DNA from: Clostridia bacterium
Lineage (GTDB): Bacteria > Bacillota > Clostridia > TANB77 > CAG-508
Direction: 5' to 3'
Assembly: GCA_017510525.1 (NCBI GenBank)
Contig: JAFWNC010000011.1
Coordinates: forward strand, 1 to 48,145
Length of the DNA: 48,145 nucleotides
How positions within the stretch are numbered: the stretch's first letter is position 1; each line of letters starts with the position of its first letter. The notes below the pieces were generated by a model, which was not told where the DNA came from, made no database searches, and was given only the letters and a program-made list of their open reading frames with translations. Positions 7,443 to 16,797 of this stretch are shown piece after piece. A program made the translations under genes and the position numbers.

Positions 7443-7853
7443 ATGAAAATTTTTAGAGAGATTATCTGCATGATTGCAATTGCAATTGTTGTTGTGTTAA
7501 TTCTTGTTTTAGTTTTTTATGATTTTCTAGCTGATGGAAATGAAGTACCTAATAAATCTAATTATATAAGATCAAGCTCTGTTAAAGAAGTTTTAGCAGA
7601 TAAAGAAGCTTTTGAAAAAAAGCTTAAAGAAGATGAAATTGGAACTTTATCTAAAGCAGCTTATGATATTGATAATAGTGATATTAATTACTTTATAAAT
7701 GAAGGAGTTCTTACTCAGGGTAAACCTAATCCTTTTGCTGATATGAAGGAAACAAATACTGGTGATCCTGGAGATGGAGGTAGTCCTGGAAATGGGGGTT
7801 CTCCTGGAAATGGTGGAGGCGGTGGCTTCTTTGATGACCACGGCACAAAATAA
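7443..7853 (+). CDS. Small membrane-anchored protein of the pilus operon
   Basis: A 136-residue protein with one N-terminal membrane helix (about 7-28), a short charged helical part, and a Gly/Pro/Asn-rich end with repeated PGNGGS units. The frame opens earlier at 7380 but that part lies over a palindrome; ATG 7443 has AAGGAG ahead. By place in the operon it could act like PilP (linking the PilMNO platform), but I see no family motif. Function is inferred from position only. Confidence 0.65.
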   Translation: MKIFREIICMIAIAIVVVLILVLVFYDFLADGNEVPNKSNYIRSSSVKEVLADKEAFEKKLKEDEIGTLSKAAYDIDNSDINYFINEGVLTQGKPNPFADMKETNTGDPGDGGSPGNGGSPGNGGGGGFFDDHGTK

Positions 7854-7921
7854 TTTTTACTATCGGTTATATTTATTATAAATATATATAACAAAATTTA
7901 TTTTATAAGGAGGAACAAAAG

Positions 7922-8491
7922 ATGTTCAAAAATCAAAAAGGTATTACACTTGTAGCATTAGTAATAACAATTATCGTATTATTAATCCTAGCTGGTGTAA
8001 CAATTGCAATGGTTGTTGGGGACAATGGAATCCTAACAAGATCAAATCAAGCTAAATTTGAAAATCGTGCAGCTGAAATTAAGGAAAAGGTTGAAATTTC
8101 TGTTGCTGACTTAGCTGCTGATGTTCAAGTTCAATTAGCAAAAGATTCTAGTTTCGGTGGATACAATGGTGAGAAATTAGCAGATGTATTTGAGAGAACA
8201 GTAGGTGCAGGAAATGTTGCTACTAGTGCAGCTGATGGAAAATATGTTATTAAAGTAGGTTCAGCAACTGTAGATCCAACCGATGATGGAACTTCACCTG
8301 TTTTATCTAATACATCTTCTACAACAGCTCAAGTAGTTACAATTGAATATTATGATACTACTTTAAGAAATTCTGCTAAAAATGGATCTTCATGGAAATC
8401 AAGTGGTAAATTAACATACACATTTAGTGTAAGTGCTAATTTAGCTATTGGTAATGTTACTGAAGGTTCAGGAAATGATGGTGGATATTAA
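7922..8491 (+). CDS. Type IV major pilin
   Basis: A 189-residue prepilin with a short positive leader MFKNQKG, then the processing site G/ITLVALVITIIVLLILAGVTIA and a Glu-free hydrophobic helix continuing into an amphipathic helix, as usual for clostridial type IVb-like pilins. The C-terminal part is a Thr/Ser-rich globular head with a GGY end. A strong AAGGAGG site precedes ATG 7922, fitting high expression. The expected processing enzyme is the PilD-like protein encoded next, although that protein appears to lack the peptidase half. Confidence 0.88.
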   Translation: MFKNQKGITLVALVITIIVLLILAGVTIAMVVGDNGILTRSNQAKFENRAAEIKEKVEISVADLAADVQVQLAKDSSFGGYNGEKLADVFERTVGAGNVATSAADGKYVIKVGSATVDPTDDGTSPVLSNTSSTTAQVVTIEYYDTTLRNSAKNGSSWKSSGKLTYTFSVSANLAIGNVTEGSGNDGGY

Positions 8492-8618
8492 TATTTTGGA
8501 AACTTAGTTTCTTGATATTAGATTCTTTTACAAAAGATTAAAGAGATACAAAAGATAAATTATATTTTTAAATTTGAAATATATATTTTGTATAAAAAGA
8601 TATTTTATTTAAGTTATG

Positions 8619-8704
8619 GGCGGATGATGGCCATGCGCCATGTTCGCCCGTAATTTTTTCCATAAATGTAAGGTCGTTTATAAATGGGTTTACATTTGTG
8701 GAAA
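8619..8704. repeat. Two palindromes upstream of the PilD-like gene
   Basis: GGGCGGATGATGGCC / GGCCATGCGCC... forms a REP-like palindrome at about 8619-8651. A second hairpin with CCATAAATGTAA pairing with TTACATTTGTGG spans about 8659-8702. The open frame across them is probably not coding. Confidence 0.5.
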
Positions 8705-8720
8705 GGATGGCTTTGGTTTT

Positions 8721-9146
8721 ATGTTTTGGGTTTATGGTTTTATTTATTTTTGCGTTTTTGTTATAGGAATTTTCTTTGGAAGTTTTTCTACTTTGGCTGT
8801 TTATAGAATTCCTAGAAAAATTGATATTACACATGAAAGATCTTTTTGTCCTAATTGCTCTCATAAGCTTGGATTTTTAGATTTATTTCCTTTATTTAGT
8901 TATATTTTTTTAAGAGGGAAATGTAGGTATTGTGGACAGAAGATTAGTATTAGATATTTTTTAATTGAACTTTTATTTGGAGTAATTTCAATTTTGTTTT
9001 TTGCAATTATTTTGCATTTTAGAAGTTTGTTAGATTATTGGAGTTTAGTTATTTTTATCGGATGTATGAGTTTATTTGAAGTTTTGTTTTTGGTTGTTTG
9101 GATTAAATTTGTAGGGGCACATTGCAATGTGCCCAAAGAAAAATAA
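8721..9146 (+). CDS. Prepilin peptidase-like protein, N-terminal domain only
   Basis: The protein has a first membrane helix with GSFSTLAVYRIPR and the four-cysteine DiS_P_DiS module (CPNC...CRYC), typical of PilD/A24 prepilin peptidases. It then stops after two or three more helices at about 142 residues instead of 220-260. The two catalytic aspartates (D and GxGD) of the A24 domain are absent. The last eight or so codons are supplied by a REP palindrome (9111-9134) inserted in the reading frame. It may be only the methylation/metal-binding half, a truncated pseudogene, or a partner of a peptidase encoded elsewhere. ATG 8721 is chosen because the upstream part lies over hairpins. Confidence 0.7.
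   Translation: MFWVYGFIYFCVFVIGIFFGSFSTLAVYRIPRKIDITHERSFCPNCSHKLGFLDLFPLFSYIFLRGKCRYCGQKISIRYFLIELLFGVISILFFAIILHFRSLLDYWSLVIFIGCMSLFEVLFLVVWIKFVGAHCNVPKEK
9111..9134. repeat. REP-like palindrome inside the end of the PilD-like gene
   Basis: Same 24-base element as at 2698-2721, GTAG followed by the GGGCACATTGCAATGTGCCC palindrome. It encodes the last residues VGAHCNVP. Confidence 0.85.
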
Positions 9147-9190
9147 TAAAGGGAGGGTGTGGGAACCCGCCAATACAGAGAGGAATTTTA

Positions 9191-10123
9191 ATGATAAAAG
9201 AAATATTTGGAAAGGTTAGAAGTGAATATGGTTTTACTGGTCAAGATTTAATCATTGCTATGTTTATTCTTGTTCTATTTTTAGGCCTTATGACTGGTGT
9301 ATATGTTAACCTTTCAAATACTTCTTATGAAATTAAGTTAACTGCTGATGCTACTGAAATTGGTACTAATATTTTAGAGTTTTATGATAGTGAATATTAT
9401 GATGAAATAAATACTTCTTCAAAAACGGAAGTTTTAGCTTCTAATTATAGTGGAATTTCTTGGAATGATAAATATGATGTTTATGTTAGTGTTACTGAAA
9501 ACCAAGAAAAAAACAAGAAAGAAATAAGTGTTAGTGTTGAATTTGAATTTAAAGATGAGACTCATAGAATTGAAAATTCTATGATAAAGGAAAAGGAACC
9601 TATTAGACCAACAAATTCACCTGATATGTCTAATATTAGTGTTACTCCAATCAAATTTGTTTATGATGATGCTTCTGAATTATATGGTCATTTTTTTAAG
9701 ACTCAGAAAACAGATAATGAATGGTACAATTATGAAAATAAAAAACTTGCTGTAGCTGTTTCTGGTGGCGAATTTGATAACAATGGAATTATGACTGGTT
9801 TTGATGATATTTATGTTTGGATTCCTGCTTTTTATGTCGCAACAGATACTAATAGTAATAACTATTTAGCATTTTTTTATAAAGATACTGATAAGATAAT
9901 AAAGAAAAATGGTGATAATAGTTATGAATTAATAGATTCAAACACTGTTTCTGCTTCTAGATATTCAAGTTTTATAGGTAAAAATGGTGTATGGGTAAAT
10001 GTTAATTTGAATAATAACAATGTTATGAGTATTACTGAAAATGATACATCTTTAAATCAAGTGTTTAGTAATTTTATTACTTATTTTGATTATAGTAATA
10101 CAGTATTTCCTACAAATGATTAA
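9191..10123 (+). CDS. Pilin-like protein of the pilus operon
   Basis: A 311-residue protein starting MIKEIFGKVRSEYG/FTGQDLIIAMFILVLFLGLMTGVYVNL: a short positive leader, a glycine before a phenylalanine, and one hydrophobic helix, as in minor pilins. A large Asn/Asp/Ser-rich head follows, with FDDIYVWIPAFYVA near the middle, which may be a separate surface domain. GAGAGG precedes ATG 9191, and the longer frame from 9122 begins inside the REP. Likely a minor or tip pilin; the head family is not recognised. Confidence 0.7.
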   Translation: MIKEIFGKVRSEYGFTGQDLIIAMFILVLFLGLMTGVYVNLSNTSYEIKLTADATEIGTNILEFYDSEYYDEINTSSKTEVLASNYSGISWNDKYDVYVSVTENQEKNKKEISVSVEFEFKDETHRIENSMIKEKEPIRPTNSPDMSNISVTPIKFVYDDASELYGHFFKTQKTDNEWYNYENKKLAVAVSGGEFDNNGIMTGFDDIYVWIPAFYVATDTNSNNYLAFFYKDTDKIIKKNGDNSYELIDSNTVSASRYSSFIGKNGVWVNVNLNNNNVMSITENDTSLNQVFSNFITYFDYSNTVFPTND

Positions 10124-10144
10124 ATTTAGAAAGGGGTAATTAAG

Positions 10145-11776
10145 ATGGCTAGAGTACCTATTGGAATCGAGCTTATTAAGAGAAATGTAGCTACTGAGGC
10201 TAATATAAAAGAGGCTTTAAGATATCAGAAAACTCATCCAGATAAAAAGCTTGGTGATATTTTAAATATTTTAAATTTATGTGATAGAACAAAGCTAATT
10301 AATGCTATGGGTGAGATTTTAGGAGAAAAGGTTATATTAATTTCACCTGAGTATGTTAAGATAAATGTTACAAATTATATTTCTATTGATACTATAAAAA
10401 GTGTTAAAGCTGTTCCTTTTGAGGAATCTGGCGGAAAAATTAAAGTTTGTTTTGCTGATACTAGTAGTAAAAAAACTGTTGATCAGATTCGTCTTATGCT
10501 TCTTCATAATGGTTATAGTATGGAGAAATATATATCATTTGAATCAAATCTAGATGATGTTATAAGAGCTTTAGAAGGAAAATCTAGTGATGATATTTCT
10601 TCTGTTTCTTCTAGAGATATTACTAGACTTATTGATAGTATTATTAAAACTGCTATGGATAAAAATGCTTCTGATATTCATATTGAGCCTATGGAGAAGG
10701 ATATTAGAGTTAGATATAGAATAGATGGTGATTTGATTAATGCTACAAAAATTTCTAAGGATTCTCAAGAACAGGTTATTGGTAGATTAAAGGCTATTTC
10801 TAATATGTATCAGGAAAAAACAGAGGATCAAGATGGTAGAATTGTAATGTATCCTCAATATAATATTCGTGTTTCTTCACAGCTTAATATATATGGTGAG
10901 AAGTTTGTTTTAAGACTTTTGAAGAAAGATGCAAATATTAGAAATATTTATGAATTAGGTTTTCCAAATGATAAAGATATTATAAAGAAATATTTTAATA
11001 AGAGAAATTCTATTACTGTTATTGCTGCTCCTACTGGTGAAGGTAAAACAACAACTTTATATAGTATTATGGATTCTTTAAATAAACCTGATGTTAATGT
11101 TATTACAATTGAGGATCCGGTTGAAATTAGAATTCCTGGATTAAACCAGGTTGAAATTGGACCTAAAAATTCTTTTTCTAGTTCACTTAGAACTGTTTTA
11201 AGACAAGATCCTAATATTATTCTTGTTGGTGAGATTAGAGATTTAGAGACTGCAGAGATTGCTATGCAGGCTGGTCAAACTGGTCACTATGTTTTATCTA
11301 CTATTCACACTATTGATGCTGTTGAGGTTATTACAAGACTTAGAAAGCTTGGTATTTCTGATTATGATATTGGTAGTACTTTAGCTACTTCAGTTTCTCA
11401 AAGATTAGTTAGAAGAATTTGTCCTCATTGCGCTAAAGAGAGAAAGTTTACTAAAGAGGAGAAAGATAAAATTAATAATTATGCTGCTAAGTATGGTGTT
11501 AAATTTGATTTTACTGATAAGGTTACTTATACTCCTGTTGGATGTAAAAAGTGTAATATGACTGGTTATAGTGGAAGAATTGCTGCAATTGAGATTTTAG
11601 ATATGACAGATAAGATTAAGGAACTTATTACTGATGGTGCTTCTACTTATGAGATAAGAAGGGCTGCTCAGGAAGAGGGGTTTGTTCCTTTTCAAGTTGA
11701 TGCATTGAAGAAGGTTGTTGAAGGAGTTACAACTTTGGAAGAGGTTGATAAGAAGTTAGTTTTGTTTAATGATTAA
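10145..11776 (+). CDS. pilB: PilB, type IV pilus extension ATPase
   Basis: A 543-residue secretion/assembly ATPase that powers pilin addition at the cytoplasmic face. Residues 1-150 are a GspE/MshE-type N-terminal domain. SDIHIEP, Walker A APTGEGKTTTLYS, the Asp box, Walker B NIILVGEIRDLETAE, and STIHTIDAVE follow in order. A tetracysteine zinc site is present (CPHC near residue 422 and CKKCNMTGYSGR near 470). All standard parts are intact. An AAAGGGG-type site lies ahead of ATG 10145, and it is co-directional with pilT and pilC. Confidence 0.95.
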   Translation: MARVPIGIELIKRNVATEANIKEALRYQKTHPDKKLGDILNILNLCDRTKLINAMGEILGEKVILISPEYVKINVTNYISIDTIKSVKAVPFEESGGKIKVCFADTSSKKTVDQIRLMLLHNGYSMEKYISFESNLDDVIRALEGKSSDDISSVSSRDITRLIDSIIKTAMDKNASDIHIEPMEKDIRVRYRIDGDLINATKISKDSQEQVIGRLKAISNMYQEKTEDQDGRIVMYPQYNIRVSSQLNIYGEKFVLRLLKKDANIRNIYELGFPNDKDIIKKYFNKRNSITVIAAPTGEGKTTTLYSIMDSLNKPDVNVITIEDPVEIRIPGLNQVEIGPKNSFSSSLRTVLRQDPNIILVGEIRDLETAEIAMQAGQTGHYVLSTIHTIDAVEVITRLRKLGISDYDIGSTLATSVSQRLVRRICPHCAKERKFTKEEKDKINNYAAKYGVKFDFTDKVTYTPVGCKKCNMTGYSGRIAAIEILDMTDKIKELITDGASTYEIRRAAQEEGFVPFQVDALKKVVEGVTTLEEVDKKLVLFND

Positions 11777-11800
11777 TAATTGAAAGGATTTGGTGATTTT

Positions 11801-12895
11801 ATGATTGAACTTGGTAAAATTATTGATGAGGCTTTAGAAAGAGGAGCTTCAGATATTCATATTATTTGTGGACTTAAGCCTGTTCTAAGAATTCAAAAGT
11901 CTTTACTTCCTTCTAAATATCCAGTCTTAACTGAAGAGGATATTTATGGAATATATGATCAAATTGTTGATGGTAAGGTTGAGATGGATGAAATCTATAA
12001 GAATACAAGAATTATAGATACTGCGATTGTTCATAAAGGTATTAGACTTAGGGTAAATGTTTCTAGTTTTAACGAGATTCCTTTATTTACTTTGAGAATT
12101 ATAAAAGATGAATTACCTGCTTTTGAAGATTTAGGTCTTCCAGAGGTTGTTCGCCAGATGATGTATCAACCTCAGGGTGTTATTTTGGTTACTGGTAAGA
12201 CGAATTCTGGTAAAACTACTACTTTAAGTGCCTTGATTAATTATGTTAATGAGACTCAGAATAAAAAAATTCTTACTTTGGAGGCGCCGGTTGAATATAA
12301 ACATAAATCTAAAAAGTCTATTATTGTTCAAAAAGAAGTTGGTGTTGGGGGAGATTCACTTACTTATTTTGATGGTGTTAAGAACTCTTTAAGAGAGGAT
12401 TGTGATATTCTAGTAATAGGTGAGATCAGAGATAAAGATACTATGAATGCTGCTATTGATATGGCTGAAGCTGGACATTTGGTTATTGGTACCTTACATA
12501 CAAAGTCTTGTGCTGAAACTCTTGATAGAATTATCAACTTTTATGAATTTTCAGATCAAGCTCAGATTAAATATTTGATGGCAACTCTTCTTAAGATTAT
12601 TGTTTCTCAGAGACTTATTCCAAATGCTGCTGGTAATGGTTTGGTTATGGTTCCTGAAGTTATGGTTGTTGATGATATTGTTGCTGGTTTTATTAGAAAA
12701 GAGAAATTTAGTATTTCTGGTATTGAAGATGCTATTTCAAGTAGTGTAGATAAAGGTAGTAGGAGTTTAATTACTTCACTTGCTGAGTCTGTTATTAAAG
12801 GTGACTTAACTATAGAACAAGCTGAAGGACAAGTTGAAGCTAAAAATGCTGATGTTTTAAGAAGAACTGTAAGACAACTAGGTGGAAATATATAA
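11801..12895 (+). CDS. pilT: PilT-like retraction ATPase
   Basis: A PilT-family hexameric ATPase that depolymerises the pilus. Visible are GASDIHIICGLKPVLRI at the start, Walker A VTGKTNSGKTTTLSALI, Walker B DILVIGEIRDKDTMNAA and IGTLHTKSCAETLDRI. ATG 11801 is chosen over the upstream TTG 11780 because it matches the family start (MIELGKIIDEALERGASDIH). The Walker A has an Asn-Ser in the middle (GKTNSGKT), a mild variant. Its place right after pilB and before pilC suggests dynamic, retractable pili. Confidence 0.92.
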   Translation: MIELGKIIDEALERGASDIHIICGLKPVLRIQKSLLPSKYPVLTEEDIYGIYDQIVDGKVEMDEIYKNTRIIDTAIVHKGIRLRVNVSSFNEIPLFTLRIIKDELPAFEDLGLPEVVRQMMYQPQGVILVTGKTNSGKTTTLSALINYVNETQNKKILTLEAPVEYKHKSKKSIIVQKEVGVGGDSLTYFDGVKNSLREDCDILVIGEIRDKDTMNAAIDMAEAGHLVIGTLHTKSCAETLDRIINFYEFSDQAQIKYLMATLLKIIVSQRLIPNAAGNGLVMVPEVMVVDDIVAGFIRKEKFSISGIEDAISSSVDKGSRSLITSLAESVIKGDLTIEQAEGQVEAKNADVLRRTVRQLGGNI

Positions 12896-12916
12896 TAATT
12901 ATAGGAGGATGTGGAT

Positions 12917-14263
12917 ATGCCTACTTATCAATATAAGGCAATGGCTAAAAATGGGCGTATAGTAAAAAATACAGTTACTGATGACAGTAAGGCCGAACTT
13001 TTTAAGAAACTTAAGAAAAATGGTCTTACGCCTATTTCTATTCAACAAGCTGTTACTTTGGATAATTTAAATAAAATGCCTAAAATGAAACATAGAACTA
13101 CTGCTGAAATGCTTGGAGATATGTCTGGTGATGCTTCTAAGATGCTTTATGATGCTAGTAATCATGAGGGTGCTAAAAAAGGTGGCATACAAATAACTAC
13201 TGGACAAAAAATTAAAATTAGAGATATCATGATTTTTACTCAAAGTTTTATGCTTCTTAAAAAGGCTGATTTTAATAATGTTCATGCTTTAGAGACTGTT
13301 ATTAGATCAACTGAGAATCCTAGATTTAAGGATGTTCTTAAAGATATTTTAAGAGGTGTTGAAGCTGGTGAATATATGTTTAGTACTATGGAGTATTATG
13401 GCAATATTTTTCCAGTTATATATGTTAATATGATTAAGGTTGGGGAGCTTTCTGGTTCGCTTACAAATTCATTAGAGCAAGCAATGAATTATTTGGAGAC
13501 CTCTCAAAGTTTAATTAAACGTGTTAAGAAAATTGTTATTCCAAATTTATTTCAATTTTTTGGTTTAATTATTCTTCTTTTGGTTGGAACTATTGTTGCT
13601 ATTCCTTCTATTCAAGATGTTTTTGATGCTGTTGGTACTGAAGAGGAACTTCCAGCAATTACTATGTGGTTTTCTGATTTTATAACTAGTGCTGGTTCTT
13701 GGTGGTATATTCCTGTTTTGGTTATTGCCGGAATTGTTGGTGGTATCATGTTTTATATACATACACCAAATGGCCGTTTTAAATTTGATACTTTTAAATA
13801 TAAGATGCCGATTTTTGGTAGTTTGATTTATGCTGTTGATTTTTCGAGAGTTATGAAAGCTGTTTCTCTTAATATTAAGAATGGAATGAGAATTCAACAG
13901 GCTTTAGAGGTTAGTCAGAACGTTGTTAAAAACAATGTTATGCTTTCAATTTTAGAGGTTTCTATTAATAATTGTATGATTGGTAAGTCTTGGATTGAAC
14001 CTTTCGAGGATGCTGGGCTTGGAAATAGTATGACTACTGAGATGCTTAAGGTTGGTATGCAGACTGATTTGGCAACAATGATGGATAAACTTTTAGAGTT
14101 TATCGAGATGGATATTGATAATATTTTAGGAAAGATTATGAAGGTTCTTCCTGAGGTTAGTTATATTTTTGTTGGTATTGTTCTTATTTTCTTCGTTGTT
14201 GTTGTTTTGGTTCCTTGTATTCAGGTTTATATGGGTTCATTTATGTTCAGTGCATATTTATAA
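12917..14263 (+). CDS. pilC: PilC, inner-membrane platform protein
   Basis: A GspF/PilC-family membrane protein that couples PilB/PilT to the pilus base. It begins PTYQYKAMAKNGRIVKNTVTDDSKAELFKKLKKNGLTPISI, the typical N-terminal domain, followed by two GspF repeats with three membrane helices, including LLLVGTIVAIPSI and a final FVGIVLIFFVVVVLVPCIQVY. An insert at residues 50-95 carries the Met/Lys-rich segment MPKMKHRTTAEMLGDMSGD. ATG 12917 has AGGAGG eight bases ahead. It is the last gene before the operon terminator. Confidence 0.93.
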   Translation: MPTYQYKAMAKNGRIVKNTVTDDSKAELFKKLKKNGLTPISIQQAVTLDNLNKMPKMKHRTTAEMLGDMSGDASKMLYDASNHEGAKKGGIQITTGQKIKIRDIMIFTQSFMLLKKADFNNVHALETVIRSTENPRFKDVLKDILRGVEAGEYMFSTMEYYGNIFPVIYVNMIKVGELSGSLTNSLEQAMNYLETSQSLIKRVKKIVIPNLFQFFGLIILLLVGTIVAIPSIQDVFDAVGTEEELPAITMWFSDFITSAGSWWYIPVLVIAGIVGGIMFYIHTPNGRFKFDTFKYKMPIFGSLIYAVDFSRVMKAVSLNIKNGMRIQQALEVSQNVVKNNVMLSILEVSINNCMIGKSWIEPFEDAGLGNSMTTEMLKVGMQTDLATMMDKLLEFIEMDIDNILGKIMKVLPEVSYIFVGIVLIFFVVVVLVPCIQVYMGSFMFSAYL

Positions 14264-14268
14264 AAATA

Positions 14269-14298
14269 AAAAAAGATTGGTTTTACCAGTCTTTTTTT
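14269..14298 (+). terminator. Terminator of the pilus operon
   Basis: AAAAAAGATTGG, TTTT loop, ACCAGTCTTTTTTT: stem with T tail directly after pilC. Confidence 0.85.
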
Positions 14299-14311
14299 AG
14301 GTTGTTTATTT

Positions 14312-14416
14312 AAATTGAAATATAGTATTTTTCAGCTTAGGCTGCGGAAGCTCTGCTATTTTTCGACTACGTCGAAAAACACCTTGCCACGCTTCAAAAT
14401 TACTATATTTCAATTT
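14312..14416. repeat. MITE-like hairpin element, copy 2
   Basis: A 105-base copy of the element at 3276-3378. Ends are AAATTGAAATATAGTA and TACTATATTTCAATTT, and the inner hairpin is TTTTTCGAC/GTCGAAAAA. Differences from copy 1 fall as paired changes in the stems. Confidence 0.75.
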
Positions 14417-14529
14417 ATTATTAAAAATTTCTTAAATTGGTTGTTTTTGTTTTTGGTTATTGTTATAATTTATGGAGTATGTCGAAAGATGTCTTTTTTT
14501 AAATTTTTTATGGTGTCCATGGAGGTTTT

Positions 14530-15426
14530 ATGAGGGTTGGTATTGATATTGGTGGAAGTCATGTTGGTATTGGTTTAATTGATTCTGATAAGATTATTGA
14601 TACTATTGATATTAATTTAACTAGAGAAGATAGACATGATTTTTTTGGTTCTATTTTGAGGATAAGTATTAGTTCTATTAATGAATTGTTAAATAGGAAT
14701 AGTATTGATTTAAATAGTATTGATCTTATAGGTATTGCTGCTCCTGGTGATATTAGGGATAATAAAATTGTTAGGTCTGATAATTTAGGTCTTTATGATT
14801 CTGATATTGCTGGAAAGATTTATGAATATTTTAATATTCCTGTTCAAGTTAGAAATGATGCTAAGTGTGCTGGTTTAGCTGAAATGAAGTTTGGAGCTAT
14901 GAGAGGGTTTAATGATTGTGTATTTTTAGGCTTGGGAACTGGTATTGGTGGTGCTGTTTTTTTGAATGGTGATCTTTTGAAAAATGGTACTGGTTTTGAG
15001 ATTGGACATATGATTATTAATAAAGGCGGTAGACAGTGCAGTTGTGGTAAAAGAGGTTGTTTTGAAACTTATGCATCTATTAGAGCTTTTAAGAATAAGG
15101 TTGCTGAAGTTTTAGATATTGATAATGATTTTTCTGGTCAATATTTAAGAGAGAATTTATTAGATTTTGATAATCCAAAGGTTAGGGAAGTTATTGATCA
15201 GTTTATTGATGATTTGATTGTTGGTATTAGTAATATGATCGATATATTTGAGCCTGATGTTGTTTGTTTAGGTGGTAGTTTTTCTTATTATGAAGGTCAT
15301 CGTGTTTTTAATGAATTGCTTTCAAGAATCAGAGAAGATGGAAGGGTTAGATGCTCTAAATTACCTAAAATTGTTTTAGCTGAGTTAAAAAATGATGCCG
15401 GGATTATTGGTGCTACTATAGAATAA
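14530..15426 (+). CDS. ROK-family sugar kinase (glucokinase-like)
   Basis: A 298-residue ROK protein: phosphate-1 loop GIDIGGSHVGIGLID at the start, catalytic NDAKCAGLAE near residue 117, phosphate-2 loop FLGLGTGIGGAVF, and the zinc motif GGRQCSCGKRGCFETYAS near 175 with the ExGH of the sugar site (FEIGHM). It would phosphorylate glucose or a related hexose. No DNA-binding domain is present, so it is a kinase and not a ROK repressor. GGAGG precedes ATG 14530. It stands at the head of a short operon with the glycosidase. Confidence 0.9.
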   Translation: MRVGIDIGGSHVGIGLIDSDKIIDTIDINLTREDRHDFFGSILRISISSINELLNRNSIDLNSIDLIGIAAPGDIRDNKIVRSDNLGLYDSDIAGKIYEYFNIPVQVRNDAKCAGLAEMKFGAMRGFNDCVFLGLGTGIGGAVFLNGDLLKNGTGFEIGHMIINKGGRQCSCGKRGCFETYASIRAFKNKVAEVLDIDNDFSGQYLRENLLDFDNPKVREVIDQFIDDLIVGISNMIDIFEPDVVCLGGSFSYYEGHRVFNELLSRIREDGRVRCSKLPKIVLAELKNDAGIIGATIE

Positions 15427-15449
15427 AAATATTGGTATTAGGAGAAAAA

Positions 15450-16641
15450 ATGAGTAAGGTTATATTGGAAGGAAAAGATGATATAAAAATAGTTAAAAAA
15501 AATACAGAAGCTGTTAAGGTAACACATGATAACAGTATAAGACAAAATGGTGAAATAAATAAAGAGCAAAGAAAAGTAGATAATGTTGATAAGAATAAGG
15601 AAATAAAGCCTAAAAAGAAATTAGGTTTTTTCAAAATATTTGGTTTATTTATTCTTACTGTTATAGCTCTTGGTCTTGTTACTTTTGATGTTCTATTATA
15701 TGGTCCTAATTATAAGTTTAGGGATTGGCTTGTTACTAATGCGATGAATACTTTAAATCATAAATATTTAGCTACTTGGTTTTATAGTGATGATGAGATT
15801 GATGAGGTTATGTCAAGAAATAGAGTTATAGAGGTTGAGGAGAATACTAATACAGAATTACTTAGTGATGTTCCTCCTGCTAATCAGGGAAATATTGTTT
15901 ATGCAAATGAATATGAGAAAGAGATTTTAGATAGAGAAGAGGGGCAAGACTATAAAATTATTGAGCTTCATGATGATAATTATGATGGTTATTTAGCTGT
16001 TATTTATGAGCCTCCTAGAATTAGTGTTGCAACTAGTAAGGGTCTTGGTTCTTCAGGTCAGTATTTGGTTGATATGGCAAAAAATAATAATGCGCAAGTT
16101 GCTATTAATGGTGGCGGTTTTGCTGATGAACGGTGGTAATGGTTCTGGTGGTGTACCTTATGGAATTACTTTTGCTGGTGGTGAGTTCAAGTATAATTTT
16201 GGTTCAAAAAATGAACAATTTTCAATAATTGGATTTGATAATAATGATAATTTAGTTTTAGGCAGATATACTCAGGCTGAGGCTAAAGAGATTGGAATTA
16301 GGGATGCTGTAACTTTTAGTCCATTTTTGATTGTTAACGGAAAGTCTTCTGAGGTTCAAGGAAATGGTGGTTGGGGTTATGGTCCTAGAACTGCTATTGG
16401 ACAAAGGGCTGATAAGATTGTTTTGTTTTTAGTTATTGATGGTAGAAGAGTTAATAAACAAGGTGCTAGTATGGGTGATTTAATTGATATTTTTGAAAGA
16501 TATGGAGCTATAAATGCTGCTAATCTTGATGGTGGTACTTCATCTGCTATGGTTGTTAATAATAAGATTATTAATGATCCTATGGATGCGTCTGGAAATC
16601 ATAGGACTAGACCAGTTGCTACAAGTTTTATTTTTAAGTAA
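15450..16641 (+). CDS. Phosphodiester glycosidase family protein, one CGGN +1 shift site
   Basis: Two pieces join into one 396-residue protein when one base is skipped at CGGT (16131-16134): AQVAINGGGFADE[G]GNGSGGVPYGITFAGGEF. The joined C-terminal domain is the NAGPA/phosphodiester glycosidase fold (INGGGF, FSPFLIVNGK, GPRTAIGQ, NLDGGTSSAM), which removes phosphodiester-linked sugars or trims exopolysaccharide. The N-terminus has a charged cytoplasmic part and one membrane anchor (about residues 60-82), so the enzyme faces outside. ATG 15450 with GGAG is preferred over the earlier TTG 15432. Without the shift the enzyme loses its catalytic domain, since the next in-frame stop is two codons on. 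Confidence 0.88.
16131..16134 (+). other. CGGT +1 shift site in the phosphodiester glycosidase
   Basis: GAA-CGG-TGG-TAA in frame; a one-base skip gives E[G]GNGSGGVPYGI and opens the frame to 16641. Confidence 0.85.
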
Positions 16642-16728
16642 AGGTATGCAAAATGGAAATGGGGACGGTTCTCTTTTCCAAGTTTTCCTTGGAAAAGAGA
16701 ACCGTCCCCATTTCCATTTTGCATACCT
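16642..16728. repeat. Large perfect palindrome, copy 1
   Basis: An 87-base inverted repeat (arms AGGTATGCAAAATGG...CCATTTTGCATACCT) containing the ATGGGGACGGTTCTC core and the loop TTTTC. It follows the glycosidase and may also end its transcript. Confidence 0.9.
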
Positions 16729-16742
16729 CTTTAAATTTACTC

Positions 16743-16770
16743 TTGACTTTTTTATTTTATAGGATATAAT
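16743..16770 (+). promoter_or_regulatory. Promoter of the PC4-like gene
   Basis: TTGACT (16743-16748) and TATAAT (16765-16770), 16-base spacer. Confidence 0.65.
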
Positions 16771-16797
16771 GTAGAAAAAAGGGAAGAGGTAATGTTT

